The notes under the pieces were generated by a model. It made no database searches. It saw nothing but the letters and a program-made list of their open reading frames with translations, and was not told the origin of the DNA. A DNA stretch of 64,000 nt, taken from contig RPFO01000123.1 of NCBI GenBank assembly GCA_009746045.1, positions 1,873,713-1,937,712 of the forward strand, written 5' to 3'. Origin of the DNA: Mesostigma viride. Taxonomy: Eukaryota > Streptophyta > Mesostigmatophyceae > Mesostigmatales > Mesostigmataceae. This document shows, one piece after another, positions 1 through 7,627 of the stretch. Position 1 is the stretch's first letter, and every line of letters starts with the position of its first letter. The position numbers and the translations under genes were made by a program.

Positions 1-640
1 TGCCATGCGCGTGCACGTGGGCGTCCGCGTGATCCTCTGTTCGTGTACATGTTCATGCATGTGCCATGACGGCACAATGCATGTCAGATTCGTGACTTTA
101 TCGTGTGTTCCCTAGTTGCAAGTATTACTGCTAAAATTCATTGCAGCATTCCATTCCTTGCATAATGCTTGATTGCTTGCATCAGTTCATTCTATACTTC
201 GATCATGACCTGAAGTGCTTAAGTATTACCAGACTCTCGCGCAGTGTCAGAATGTCCAATTTTTAGCACACATGCATGTTTGCACACCAAAGCCCTCATT
301 CCCATGTTGATAAGGCTAAGTAAAACATTTTTTTTTTTGTGCGGTGATCCACGAAATGCAGCTGTGAATGGCTCTAGGAGGTCACCAATGGTGGCCAGAC
401 CTGTTATTGAGCATTGGGAGACGTTACAGGGGCATCAATCACAGTTACACTTAGTTCAGATGTAGTTCAATTTAGTACATTATAGTATAAATGTAGTAGA
501 AAATAGTACAACCTAGTATATTGTAGCATATACTAGTTCAACTACCTCCAGATGAGATCCAGGGGCTATGGGGACACTTTTTATGCAAAACTGAACTTGA
601 AACAAGCAAAAAACAAGAAACTTGGAAAAAATAAAAATGT
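1..640. other. No gene seen; AT-rich low-complexity DNA
   Basis: No convincing coding frame. A short stretch at about 465-540 is built from TAGTA/TAGTATA-like words, which looks like a degenerate microsatellite. Gypsy-derived sequence begins somewhere between about 640 and 700, so this may be flank or a decayed upstream part of that element. Confidence 0.5.
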
Positions 641-673
641 ACTTGTGCTGGAGTACATTCTTAACGGCTGGCA

Positions 674-1418
674 GGGATGCCTTGTCGCCCCCCGATGGCG
701 ACGACGACCAGCGCGTGGACGCGCGGTCCCCCGGGGAAGGGGAGGGGTCCCACACACGGGTTCCCCTTGGCGCTGTGGCTCAGGCTCTTTTTCATCTGGA
801 ACCTCTTGGATCCCCGGTGGTCGTGTCTGAGTACCTACACTCGGCGCTGGACCAACCGGAGGAGGAGGACGAGGCCGATGCGTATACGGTCACTTCCCCC
901 CTGGAGATGTTGATCAGCCGCTTCACGGTTACCGAGCCGGCCGCCTTGGAGGTGATCAAGTCACACCCCAAGATGATGGGCAGGCTCCCGTGCAAGTTCC
1001 AAGGGGGTCGCCTATACGTCATGGTGCGCCCGGACACGTGGCGCCTCTACATACCCGAGCTCTGTCGAGCAGCCTTGCTCCACGAGCTCCACGACTCCCT
1101 AGTCGGCGGTCATCAGGGCATTGGGCGGCTGCTACCAAGGGCACGTCGTCACTTCTACTGGCCTGGCATGAAGGACTACATTGCGGCCTATATACGCGAA
1201 TGCCCGTCGTGCCAGATAGCCAAGTCCCAGAACACGGGTACTCAGGCTGTCCCAAAGACGCTACCTGATCCCCTGGGTCCCTGGGACTCGATCCAGATGG
1301 ATTTCGTCGGCCCCTTTAAGAAGACCAAGAACGGCAACAGCAAGATCTTGGTGTTCGTGGACCGACTCACGCGCATGTGTCACCTGGCCCCCTGTCCGGC
1401 TGACCTCACGGCCGAGGG
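674..1418 (+). pseudogene. Gypsy A pol fragment: RT/integrase linker, H2C2 zinc module and first part of integrase core
   Basis: Remnant of a Ty3/gypsy pol polyprotein whose integrase inserts retroelement cDNA into the genome. The frame shows the H..H..C..C zinc-binding region (HELHDSLVGGHQG, then CPSCQIAKSQ) and the first catalytic Asp in SIQMDFVGP, followed by VDRLTRMCHL. Gag, protease and RT are missing upstream, so the copy is 5' truncated. The frame breaks at the 5-bp duplication GAGGG (1414-1418), where PAL-1 is inserted. The integrase resumes after the second GAGGG at 2339-2343. It closely resembles the integrase of gypsy E at 62.7-64 kb, which confirms family and reading frame. A polypurine tract lies at 727-747. 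Confidence 0.85.
727..747 (+). promoter_or_regulatory. Internal polypurine tract of gypsy A
   Basis: The tract CCCCCGGGGAAGGGGAGGGG (728-747) differs at only two positions from the 3' polypurine tract at 5852-5871, just before the LTR. It sits about 170 bp upstream of the conserved LISRF segment, at the RT/integrase junction. The hairpin GCGCG-TGGA-CGCGC lies immediately upstream. An internal plus-strand priming site is the inferred role. Confidence 0.55.
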
Positions 1419-1452
1419 AGTTAGGTTAAATAGCGCCGGAACCTTAGGTTTT

Positions 1453-1658
1453 AGTTACGTTAAATAGTGCCGGAACCTTTTGCCGCCTGAGGCAAATCGG
1501 TCCGTAACACTATTTTGCCCGGAATAACCACTTCCGAGCACCCAAGTTAATTCGGCCGAATTAACTTGGGTGCTCGGAAGTGGTTATTCCGGGCAAAATA
1601 GTGTTACGGACCGATTTGCCTCAGGCGGCAAAAGGTTCCGGCACTATTTAACGTAACT
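1453..1658. repeat. PAL-1 palindromic unit U1
   Basis: A perfect 206-bp inverted repeat with 103-bp arms and no spacer; its axis is at CGG/CCG about 1555/1556. Each arm contains two smaller potential hairpins, one with loop ATAACCACT closed by CGGA/TCCG. Both arms carry the GTGCCGG variant with a four-T run. Confidence 0.92.
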
Positions 1659-1790
1659 AAAACCTGGCCTCGTGGAGGGGGGACGAAGAGCCCGAGACAT
1701 CCGCCTAGGCCGCTGAGCACGCACCACTAAATGCGCCGGAGCTGCCTCAGTGAGGATTCGAACCCCTGACCTCCAAGGTGCACAGGTTTT
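1659..1790 (-). repeat. PAL-1 spacer with tRNA 3'-half-like module, inverted copy
   Basis: Reverse complement of 1999-2130, bounded by AAAACCT and AGGTTTT. Read on the minus strand it holds a box-B-like GGTTCGAATCC followed by sequence like a tRNA T-arm and acceptor 3' strand. No matching 5' tRNA half or convincing box A is visible. Confidence 0.75.
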
Positions 1791-1998
1791 AGTTACGTTA
1801 AATAGTGCCGGAACCTTTTGCCGCCTGAGGCAAATCGGTCCGTAACACTATTTTGCCCGGAATAACCACTTCCGAGCACCCAAGTTAATTCGGCCGAATT
1901 AACTTGGGTGCTCGGAAGTGGTTATTCCGGGCAAAATAGTGTTACGGACCGATTTTGCCTCAGGCGGCAAAAAGGTTCCGTCACTATTTAACGTAACT
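1791..1998. repeat. PAL-1 palindromic unit U2, hybrid arms
   Basis: A 208-bp palindrome at the centre of the array. Its left arm carries the GTGCCGG/four-T variant found in U1. Its right arm carries the GTGACGG/five-T variant found in U3, plus one extra T. It therefore looks like two half-units joined at the axis. Confidence 0.88.
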
Positions 1999-2130
1999 AA
2001 AACCTGTGCACCTTGGAGGTCAGGGGTTCGAATCCTCACTGAGGCAGCTCCGGCGCATTTAGTGGTGCGTGCTCAGCGGCCTAGGCGGATGTCTCGGGCT
2101 CTTCGTCCCCCCTCCACGAGGCCAGGTTTT
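1999..2130 (+). repeat. PAL-1 spacer with tRNA 3'-half-like module, forward copy
   Basis: Box B GGTTCGAATCC lies at 2025-2035, about 26 nt after the palindrome ends. It is followed by TCACTGAGGCA, like the T-stem and acceptor 3' side of a tRNA. Downstream in this orientation come TTTT at 2127-2130 and TTTTT inside U3, both possible Pol III stop signals. Transcription is inference. Confidence 0.75.
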
Positions 2131-2338
2131 AGTTACGTTAAATAGTGACGGAACCTTTTTGCCGCCTGAGGCAAATCGGTCCGTAACACTATTTTGCCCG
2201 GAATAACCACTTCCGAGCACCCAAGTTAATTCGGCCGAATTAACTTGGGTGCTCGGAAGTGGTTATTCCGGGCAAAATAGTGTTACGGACCGATTTGCCT
2301 CAGGCGGCAAAAAGGTTCCGTCACTATTTAACGTAACT
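2131..2338. repeat. PAL-1 palindromic unit U3
   Basis: A 208-bp palindrome with both arms of the GTGACGG/five-T type. Its right end AACT abuts the target duplication GAGGG at 2339. Confidence 0.9.
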
Positions 2339-2343
2339 GAGGG

Positions 2344-3332
2344 GTGTGCCAAACTGTACCTCAACCACGTCTTCCGGTTCCACGGGCTCAGCCGCCAGTT
2401 CATCTCGGACCGGGACACGCTCTTCACCGCCCGGTTCTGGCAGGAGTTCTTCGACTGCCTGGGAACCAAGGTGTCGCTAGGGACGGCTTATCACAGCTCG
2501 TCCTCCCATCTGGTGGAGCGACTCAACCGCACGGTACAGGAAACCATGCGCCATTACACCGACGAGGTGGGCAGCAACTGGGAGGAGTTGCTGTGCTTGG
2601 TGGAGTTCTCCCTGAACAACGCACCACAGGCAGCCCATGGCCTAACCCCGTTCTTTCTCAACACGGGAAGGCATCCGCTGACGCCGACCGACTTGCTGAC
2701 GAGTCCGGCACTGGCGGAACCGGAGGTGCTGCGCACTACTCTGGCGGGCGTGAGCAGCCTGCTGGAAAAGATGCGCCAAGCTCACAACAGTGCGGTTAAA
2801 GGGTACCGGGCGCGCTGCCGAGCGCAACATGGCTCGCGTGGAAGGCAAGCGGGACTCTAGAGCACCGGACATCGAGGTCGGGGACTGGGTCCTGGTAGAG
2901 GGACCCCAGCTCGGTCGATTCTCCCAGAAGGTGGAAGGGGAGCTCAAAACGAAGCTCCGGCCCATGTACCTGGGGCCCCACCAAGTGCTGGAGAAATGGG
3001 ATGATGTCATGTTCAAGGTGGACGTGCCCATCTCATGGGGCACCGCAACAACCTTCCACCGCGACCAGCTCAAGCTGTACCACCAGAACTCGATCCAGGG
3101 TAGACTCAATCCCCCGGCTCCTGTGGAATACGATCCGGAGACAGGGGAACAGGAGGACGAGGTCGAGGAGATTGTCGCCCATCGCGATTTCGGGCGTGGT
3201 CGACAACGCCAATATCGGATCCGGTGGAAGTTCTCTCGATATGGGGCAGAGGCCTCTTGGCGGACGGAGAAGGAGCTCTCTGGCTGCAAGCGGTTGCTAG
3301 ACGCGTACAAGAAGGTCCACAGGTTGCAATAG
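2344..3332 (+). pseudogene. Gypsy A integrase C-terminal part with chromodomain
   Basis: Continues the integrase after PAL-1. It has the second catalytic Asp in FISDRDTLF, the Glu in SSSHLVERLNRTVQE, and the GPY/SH3-like segment DWVLVEGPQLGRF. It ends with a chromodomain (EEIVAHRDFGRGRQRQYRIR, then the W-containing half), about 3170-3325, followed by a stop. In chromoviruses this domain steers integration towards marked chromatin. A one-base frameshift near 2810 (around GCGCGCTGCCGAGC) separates the DDE half from the GPY/chromodomain half when compared with gypsy E, so the copy is inactive. Confidence 0.85.
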
Positions 3333-3390
3333 AGGTATGTACATACACTTAGAGGTATGTACATACACATAGAGGTATGTACATACCACA
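3330..3390. repeat. Three 20-bp direct repeats after pol
   Basis: AGAGGTATGTACATACAC-type units occur three times starting at the pol stop codon. The core GTATGTACATAC is palindromic. This lies between pol and the extra 3' ORF. Confidence 0.75.
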
Positions 3391-3412
3391 GGTACACAGT
3401 ACACTAGTCGGT

Positions 3413-4942
3413 ATGACACACCGGTACTCACAGGTGTTGCCTCGCTGCTCGTGGTCATTCCTTGTACAACAGACGGGCTCCCCAGAGGAGACTCGATCCA
3501 GCCCCAGAGGCAGCCCCAGAGGCAGTGATTCCAGCAGTCCCTTGGTGCGGTTCACACCCCCAGCCTCCCCAGAGGAGCCGGCAGGGTTCGTGCCAACTTG
3601 GACCAGTTTTGGCAAGAGGCGACGGTCGGAAGACATGAAGGAGCAGGGGTCGGATATAGCCGCGACCGCCAACGAGAACAACCGTGAGACCTTTAATCCG
3701 CGGACGTTTCTGCCCGACTACGGCCAGGAGGGCGTGTTCTTGGCGCGTCGACGGCGCAGGCACGGCAAGGCCGATCAAGACTACCTGGCCTCCTCGGTTC
3801 TGGAGTGGCCCCGCGATCGACACGAGAAGTTCCGCAAATCCGTGCAAAGGCATTGCGGGTTCAAAGTCGAGACCCGGACGGCGATTCGAGGGAATGTGGC
3901 GGTAGGGACAGCTTGGGAGGACCACGCACCCAGCTGTGCCTGCGACCGTTGCGTGACTACGGTGTCGGCCCTCATGGCCTACCCACGCCTCATGTTCTTG
4001 CTCGTCGCACCGGCACGACGTCAGACCCTGCAGTGGGCCTACCGGGGTTTGCCGCCAGACGGGGCCTTACGGGGCCCGTTCTGCACCACCAACGGCCAGT
4101 ACTCCCTTCGGCAGGCGCTGGACCGTATCGTGGAATTGGACGAGGCGGATGATCGCGGAGGGGAGGGCCCCGATGATGAGGAATACGGGAGTGAAGACGA
4201 CGACCTGTTTCCGCCGCGTCCGGCGCCCCGGGAACCTGCCCCCTCAGCCGGCAACGCCTCGCGCGACCCCCGCCGCCGTGAGAACTCGGGTGACCGCAGC
4301 TCACAGGACGCGTCCCGCTCCAGAGAGGCTTCCCAGGGTGTGGGTGTACGCCCGGGGGCGCGTGAGGAGGAAAGGTCCTTTCGGCGGACCTGGGACCAGG
4401 CAACGGCCCACCAACGACCACACTCGGGGTCGCGGTCGCCAAAGACGGCCCCAGAGGTCGTACCCTCGGCTGGTCGTGGCAAGGCGGTGGCGGACACGTC
4501 TACTGCACAGGCCCAACGTTCGACCCCAGAGGTCGCACCATCGGCTAATCGTGGCAAGTCTGTTGCGGACCCATCTACCGCGAAGACCCAACGATCGACC
4601 CCAGAGGTCGCTCCGCCAGAAGCCAGTGGTACGGCTGTCCCCGGCCCGTCGTCCGTGCAGTCAACACGGTCGAATACTGAGGTAGAAATTGCTCAACCTG
4701 CGGGTCGCGGTCAGGTGCCAGAAGTTCAGGCGCTCGCGCCAGCAATTCCGGGCCCGCCGCCCTGTCACCAGGGGTTTGCGCCGGTTGTGCCATGGACGAT
4801 GGGGGACTACATCCGGCCGCTGCCCGGTCGCACTGTCACCTACGGGGGCAGACGCCCCCGCATGGAGATTTTATCGGTGGCTTGGCATCGGGACGCGGAC
4901 ATCCAGCTGCGGGCTCCATACGAGTGTGGGGCCATGCGCTAG
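3413..4942 (+). CDS. Gypsy A post-pol ORF, N-terminal part (unknown function)
   Basis: An open frame of about 510 codons downstream of the chromodomain and upstream of the LTR, where gypsy elements normally have no gene or an env-like gene. An earlier ATG in frame lies inside the 20-bp repeats; 3413 is the first ATG clear of them. Residues about 90-240 look globular (for example DYGQEGVFLARRRRRHGKAD and DHAPSCACDRCVTTVSALMA). After an acidic patch comes a disordered S/P/E-rich region with about four copies of a 28-residue repeat (RSTPEVAPSANRGKSVADPS). No signal peptide or membrane segment is evident, so this does not look like an envelope protein. It continues in another frame at about 4940. 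Function unknown. Confidence 0.55.
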   Translation: MTHRYSQVLPRCSWSFLVQQTGSPEETRSSPRGSPRGSDSSSPLVRFTPPASPEEPAGFVPTWTSFGKRRRSEDMKEQGSDIAATANENNRETFNPRTFLPDYGQEGVFLARRRRRHGKADQDYLASSVLEWPRDRHEKFRKSVQRHCGFKVETRTAIRGNVAVGTAWEDHAPSCACDRCVTTVSALMAYPRLMFLLVAPARRQTLQWAYRGLPPDGALRGPFCTTNGQYSLRQALDRIVELDEADDRGGEGPDDEEYGSEDDDLFPPRPAPREPAPSAGNASRDPRRRENSGDRSSQDASRSREASQGVGVRPGAREEERSFRRTWDQATAHQRPHSGSRSPKTAPEVVPSAGRGKAVADTSTAQAQRSTPEVAPSANRGKSVADPSTAKTQRSTPEVAPPEASGTAVPGPSSVQSTRSNTEVEIAQPAGRGQVPEVQALAPAIPGPPPCHQGFAPVVPWTMGDYIRPLPGRTVTYGGRRPRMEILSVAWHRDADIQLRAPYECGAMR

Positions 4943-5583
4943 CGTTTACTCCAGGGCCCTGGTGTTACAAGGACCGAGGGGCGTACATGGAATTGCTGAG
5001 AGTGGACCTGTATCCCCACATCCCCCACCGGGTGCCTCGGCAGATCACCCCTGGTGAGCCCTTTCCGTTCAGTGTGGATGGGGTGACGCGTTACGCCCCG
5101 GAGGGCGATCATTGGGATTACCATGTGGCGGGTTTCCCCCGTGTGGTGAAGCCCCCCAAGCTGGCTCCGAACGCTTTGGCGTTCCTGCACGGCGTCGCCC
5201 CCGACTTCATGGATGATCGCTTGGGCCCGCCGGCAACGGAGGTCGATCTGGGACAGGTGGCCACCGTGATGCTGGGTATGGGGGAAACATATGTGGCGGA
5301 TTACCGCTGTGGGGTAGTGGACAGGAACGTCAAGTCCCTTCTGTTCACCTTCCCGGAGTACATGGCCGCCTTCCTCTCCATGTGGCCTCCCAACGCGTGG
5401 GACCGTTTGTCCCTGTCCGGACGCCGTGGCACTGGCAAGCCGGAGCAGTGGGCCTTCGAGGAGGATCTCCTGAGGTTCCCAGGGACTCGGGGCCCCCAGG
5501 CCACGGAGCACGGCGAGCGAGTCTATCGGTGGGCGTACCAGCAGCAGCAGATGGTGCGGGACAGGCGAGGCCATGGCCGCTGA
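4792..5583 (+). CDS. Gypsy A post-pol ORF, C-terminal part in a shifted frame
   Basis: Open frame overlapping the end of the previous ORF. The probable coding part starts near 4940, where the upstream frame meets TAG. It encodes a globular-looking region: GPWCYKDRGAYMELLRVDLY, PFPFSVDGVTRYAPEGDHWD, YRCGVVDRNVKSLLFTFPEY, and a Q-rich C-terminus. I recognise no family. The two frames may form one protein of roughly 720 residues broken by an indel, or be joined by frameshifting. Gypsy E runs out of the window before the matching region, so I cannot tell whether this gene is standard for the family. Confidence 0.5.
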   Translation: MDDGGLHPAAARSHCHLRGQTPPHGDFIGGLASGRGHPAAGSIRVWGHALAFTPGPWCYKDRGAYMELLRVDLYPHIPHRVPRQITPGEPFPFSVDGVTRYAPEGDHWDYHVAGFPRVVKPPKLAPNALAFLHGVAPDFMDDRLGPPATEVDLGQVATVMLGMGETYVADYRCGVVDRNVKSLLFTFPEYMAAFLSMWPPNAWDRLSLSGRRGTGKPEQWAFEEDLLRFPGTRGPQATEHGERVYRWAYQQQQMVRDRRGHGR

Positions 5584-5871
5584 CCAGGAGGGTCGGCGGT
5601 GGTACGGTGATAGCTGGAAGGATTCCATTATTTGACTACGTCAAGGCTTGCCCCTGTGTGGCAAGTTCTGGGGGAATTGGTTTTACTAGTCCGATGGGTG
5701 AACATGGGCTGGGACATAGTACCCCTATGGTCAATCTGATTTTTGCCCTGCGTGGCAAGTAGAATAACCCTGTGTGGTTAGTAGCATGTTTGTTGTGTGC
5801 TTTCTCTCTTTAGTTGCTGGTCCTTATCTACATGACGGTAGGGACTACCGTCCCCCGGGGAGGGGGAGGAG
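5584..5871 (+). other. Gypsy A 3' untranslated region and polypurine tract
   Basis: Non-coding leader to the 3' LTR. The purine-rich tract CCCCCGGGGAGGGGGAGGAG (5852-5871) abuts the LTR start TGTTGCG and is the expected plus-strand primer. The hairpin GACGGTAG-GGA-CTACCGTC lies directly upstream, at about 5834-5852. Confidence 0.75.
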
Positions 5872-6558
5872 TGTTGCGAACCCGACCCTTGGAACGGGCG
5901 CAACAATGGAATAAATTATGTATTTTGGCTTGTTGTCATAAGTCCGTAGGACTTTGGGACTCATTTCGGGACTTAATTTGGGAATTGTCCCTTGGTCAGG
6001 ACTTTTGTATGGAACTATGATAGTTTGTGTGATTCGGACCGGTTATTTTGGGCCTAGGTTGATGTACGAGATCTTCTAGAGCTAGTAGGCCGGTGCAGTC
6101 GCGCCGCGCTGCGTACTTTATAGCTGGTTGAGATATTGTACCCATGCGTGGATTCTGTAGCCTGGCGAGGGTCGATGTCGACCCGAGGATCTTGTGTGGA
6201 CTGCATGTTTCGGAATTCTCTGGAAGGCCGGCGCCATGTCGGCGCCCCTTGCCAGCCTGGTGGCAGACCTAGGTGAAATTGGTCCGAGGACGAGAGTCTC
6301 GTCCTCTTGGTTCGGAATAAAGTGTGTGTTTTCACCTGTCTGAACCTGGGGCATAATTCCAACTGCATTTGGTAGCTCCATCCTAAATGTGGATTGTGTA
6401 GATTAATGCAATATTAATCAACGCGAGCCGTAACAGGCCTAAAGCCACGCCTGTTCCGTTAATCCCACTCCCAGAGAGTGGTCGTGGTTAGCCAAGAAAC
6501 CGGGAATAACCTACCTTAACAATAGGATCTTTCGCACGACCCAGATGGGTTCGTTACA
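5872..6558 (+). repeat. Gypsy A 3' LTR
   Basis: A 687-bp LTR inferred from TGTTGCGAACCC at the left end and GGGTTCGTTACA at the right end (imperfect inverted ends, TG..CA), with a polypurine tract just before it. It contains AATAAA at about 6315. The 5' LTR is not in the window. The base after the LTR is inside copia A RT, so gypsy A probably inserted into copia A, or a later deletion joined them. Confidence 0.75.
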
Positions 6559-7627
6559 AGATGACCGTCAGTAGCCGATGCGAAACATGGTTGAGCCCAG
6601 GGGTATAAAGATCCTTGGCATCCAGCGGGGAGGACCCCTTTGTCTCCGTGACCACGGGCCTTACCCGGAACACCACCGAAGAGTTGGTCTCGTCCGGCTT
6701 GTAGGTGAGCACGAACTTCAACCGCAACCGCGTGGCCCCGGCTGGCACACTCTCCAATCCTCGGTAGACCTCGCGCTCTCGCCACTGCTCCTTGGCTCGA
6801 ATGAACGCGTCGCGCCACAAAGCAAACTTGAGAGGATCTTGACAGTCCAGGACAAGTTGCTCCCACGTCACAGGGCTATCCGCCGCCAGTGAGTGTGAGT
6901 GGAGGCCGAAGCTGCGCGGGTGCCAATCCTGAGGCTGAATGATGGACTGGACGAGCGGCGGTGTGGAAAACGCCGCCATCGGTAAGCGCCGCACGACGCC
7001 GGGCTGCCCGACCACCACCCCCAATGGAGCGTGGTACTCGCGAAGCGGGATGCTGCCCACCCCCGCGACTGACAGCAAGTCAGCGGACACTGAGAACCCC
7101 GGGTATGATACGAAAGGTTCGCCCAGCAAGGCCACATCCTCGTAGCCATCCACGACGTGAAACGGCGTGTCAATGCCCAACACCGGCAGCACCACCATCC
7201 CGGTAACTTGATATGCCGAAGTGCCTGCAAAGTCGGTCACCGATTTGTACGGCGACTCTAGCACTGGATACAGGGTGGCTGCCCGACGAGAGATAATAGA
7301 CACGGATGCTTGCGTGTCCACAGCCACCAGCTGCCACGGTCTACACGTAGGAAACAAGGCTGACTTAACCGGCCTGACCCCCTGTGAGAGAGTTTTGACC
7401 TGAGCCACCCCTGATGCAGCTTTCGCTTTAAGCGCCTGAGCACGCCACAAGGCCGTGACCGTTGAAGCCAGGTCCCTAGGTGGGCGAGGCGCATGGGCAG
7501 GACCCTGACCCTCCGGCGAGGCCACGCTAGGCGGGCCTCCCACATTATCCGTGGCTAGCACAGGAGGTGAGTCACTACGTGCACTAGGTCCCGTCAAACC
7601 CACCCCATCCTCATCCCACCCATCCAC
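6559..7627 (-). pseudogene. Copia A protease and start of RT, truncated
   Basis: Read on minus: a linker, then a retropepsin-like domain with the unusual active-site motif VDTQASVSIIS (canonical DTGA or DSGA) and the second-strand segment VALLGEPFV. The N-terminal RT region follows (LRLKFVLTYK, then VRPVVTE and LYTPGLNHVSHRLL). It stops exactly where the gypsy A LTR begins, so the RT palm and RNase H are lost. The protease lies after the integrase, not before it. It matches copia B, C and D in order and motifs. Confidence 0.8.

Larger units (their letters stand above)
1419..2338. mobile_element. PAL-1, nested palindromic array
   Basis: A 920-bp insertion flanked by the direct duplication GAGGG (1414-1418 and 2339-2343). 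Order: a 34-bp truncated unit (1419-1452), palindrome U1 (1453-1658), spacer S inverted (1659-1790), palindrome U2 (1791-1998), spacer S forward (1999-2130), palindrome U3 (2131-2338). The two 132-bp spacers are reverse complements, so the array is itself one large palindrome centred on U2. Ends are AGTTAGGTTAAATAG and CTATTTAACGTAACT. No protein is encoded. Taking out the insertion and one GAGGG restores the integrase frame, so this was a clean insertion. No known superfamily is recognised. Confidence 0.9.

Noticed and set aside
1453-1658. PAL palindromes as assembly or cloning artefacts
   Set aside because: Three independent sites have different sequences, 5-bp target duplications and clean frame restoration, which an artefact would not produce. 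Long-read confirmation is still desirable.
1999-2130. Functional tRNA gene in the PAL-1 spacer
   Set aside because: Only the T-arm/acceptor 3' side is present; no 5' acceptor strand, D-arm, anticodon arm or convincing box A was found. The same holds for the PAL-2 spacers.
3413-5583. Envelope gene in gypsy A
   Set aside because: No signal peptide, hydrophobic membrane segment or cysteine-rich ectodomain pattern visible.
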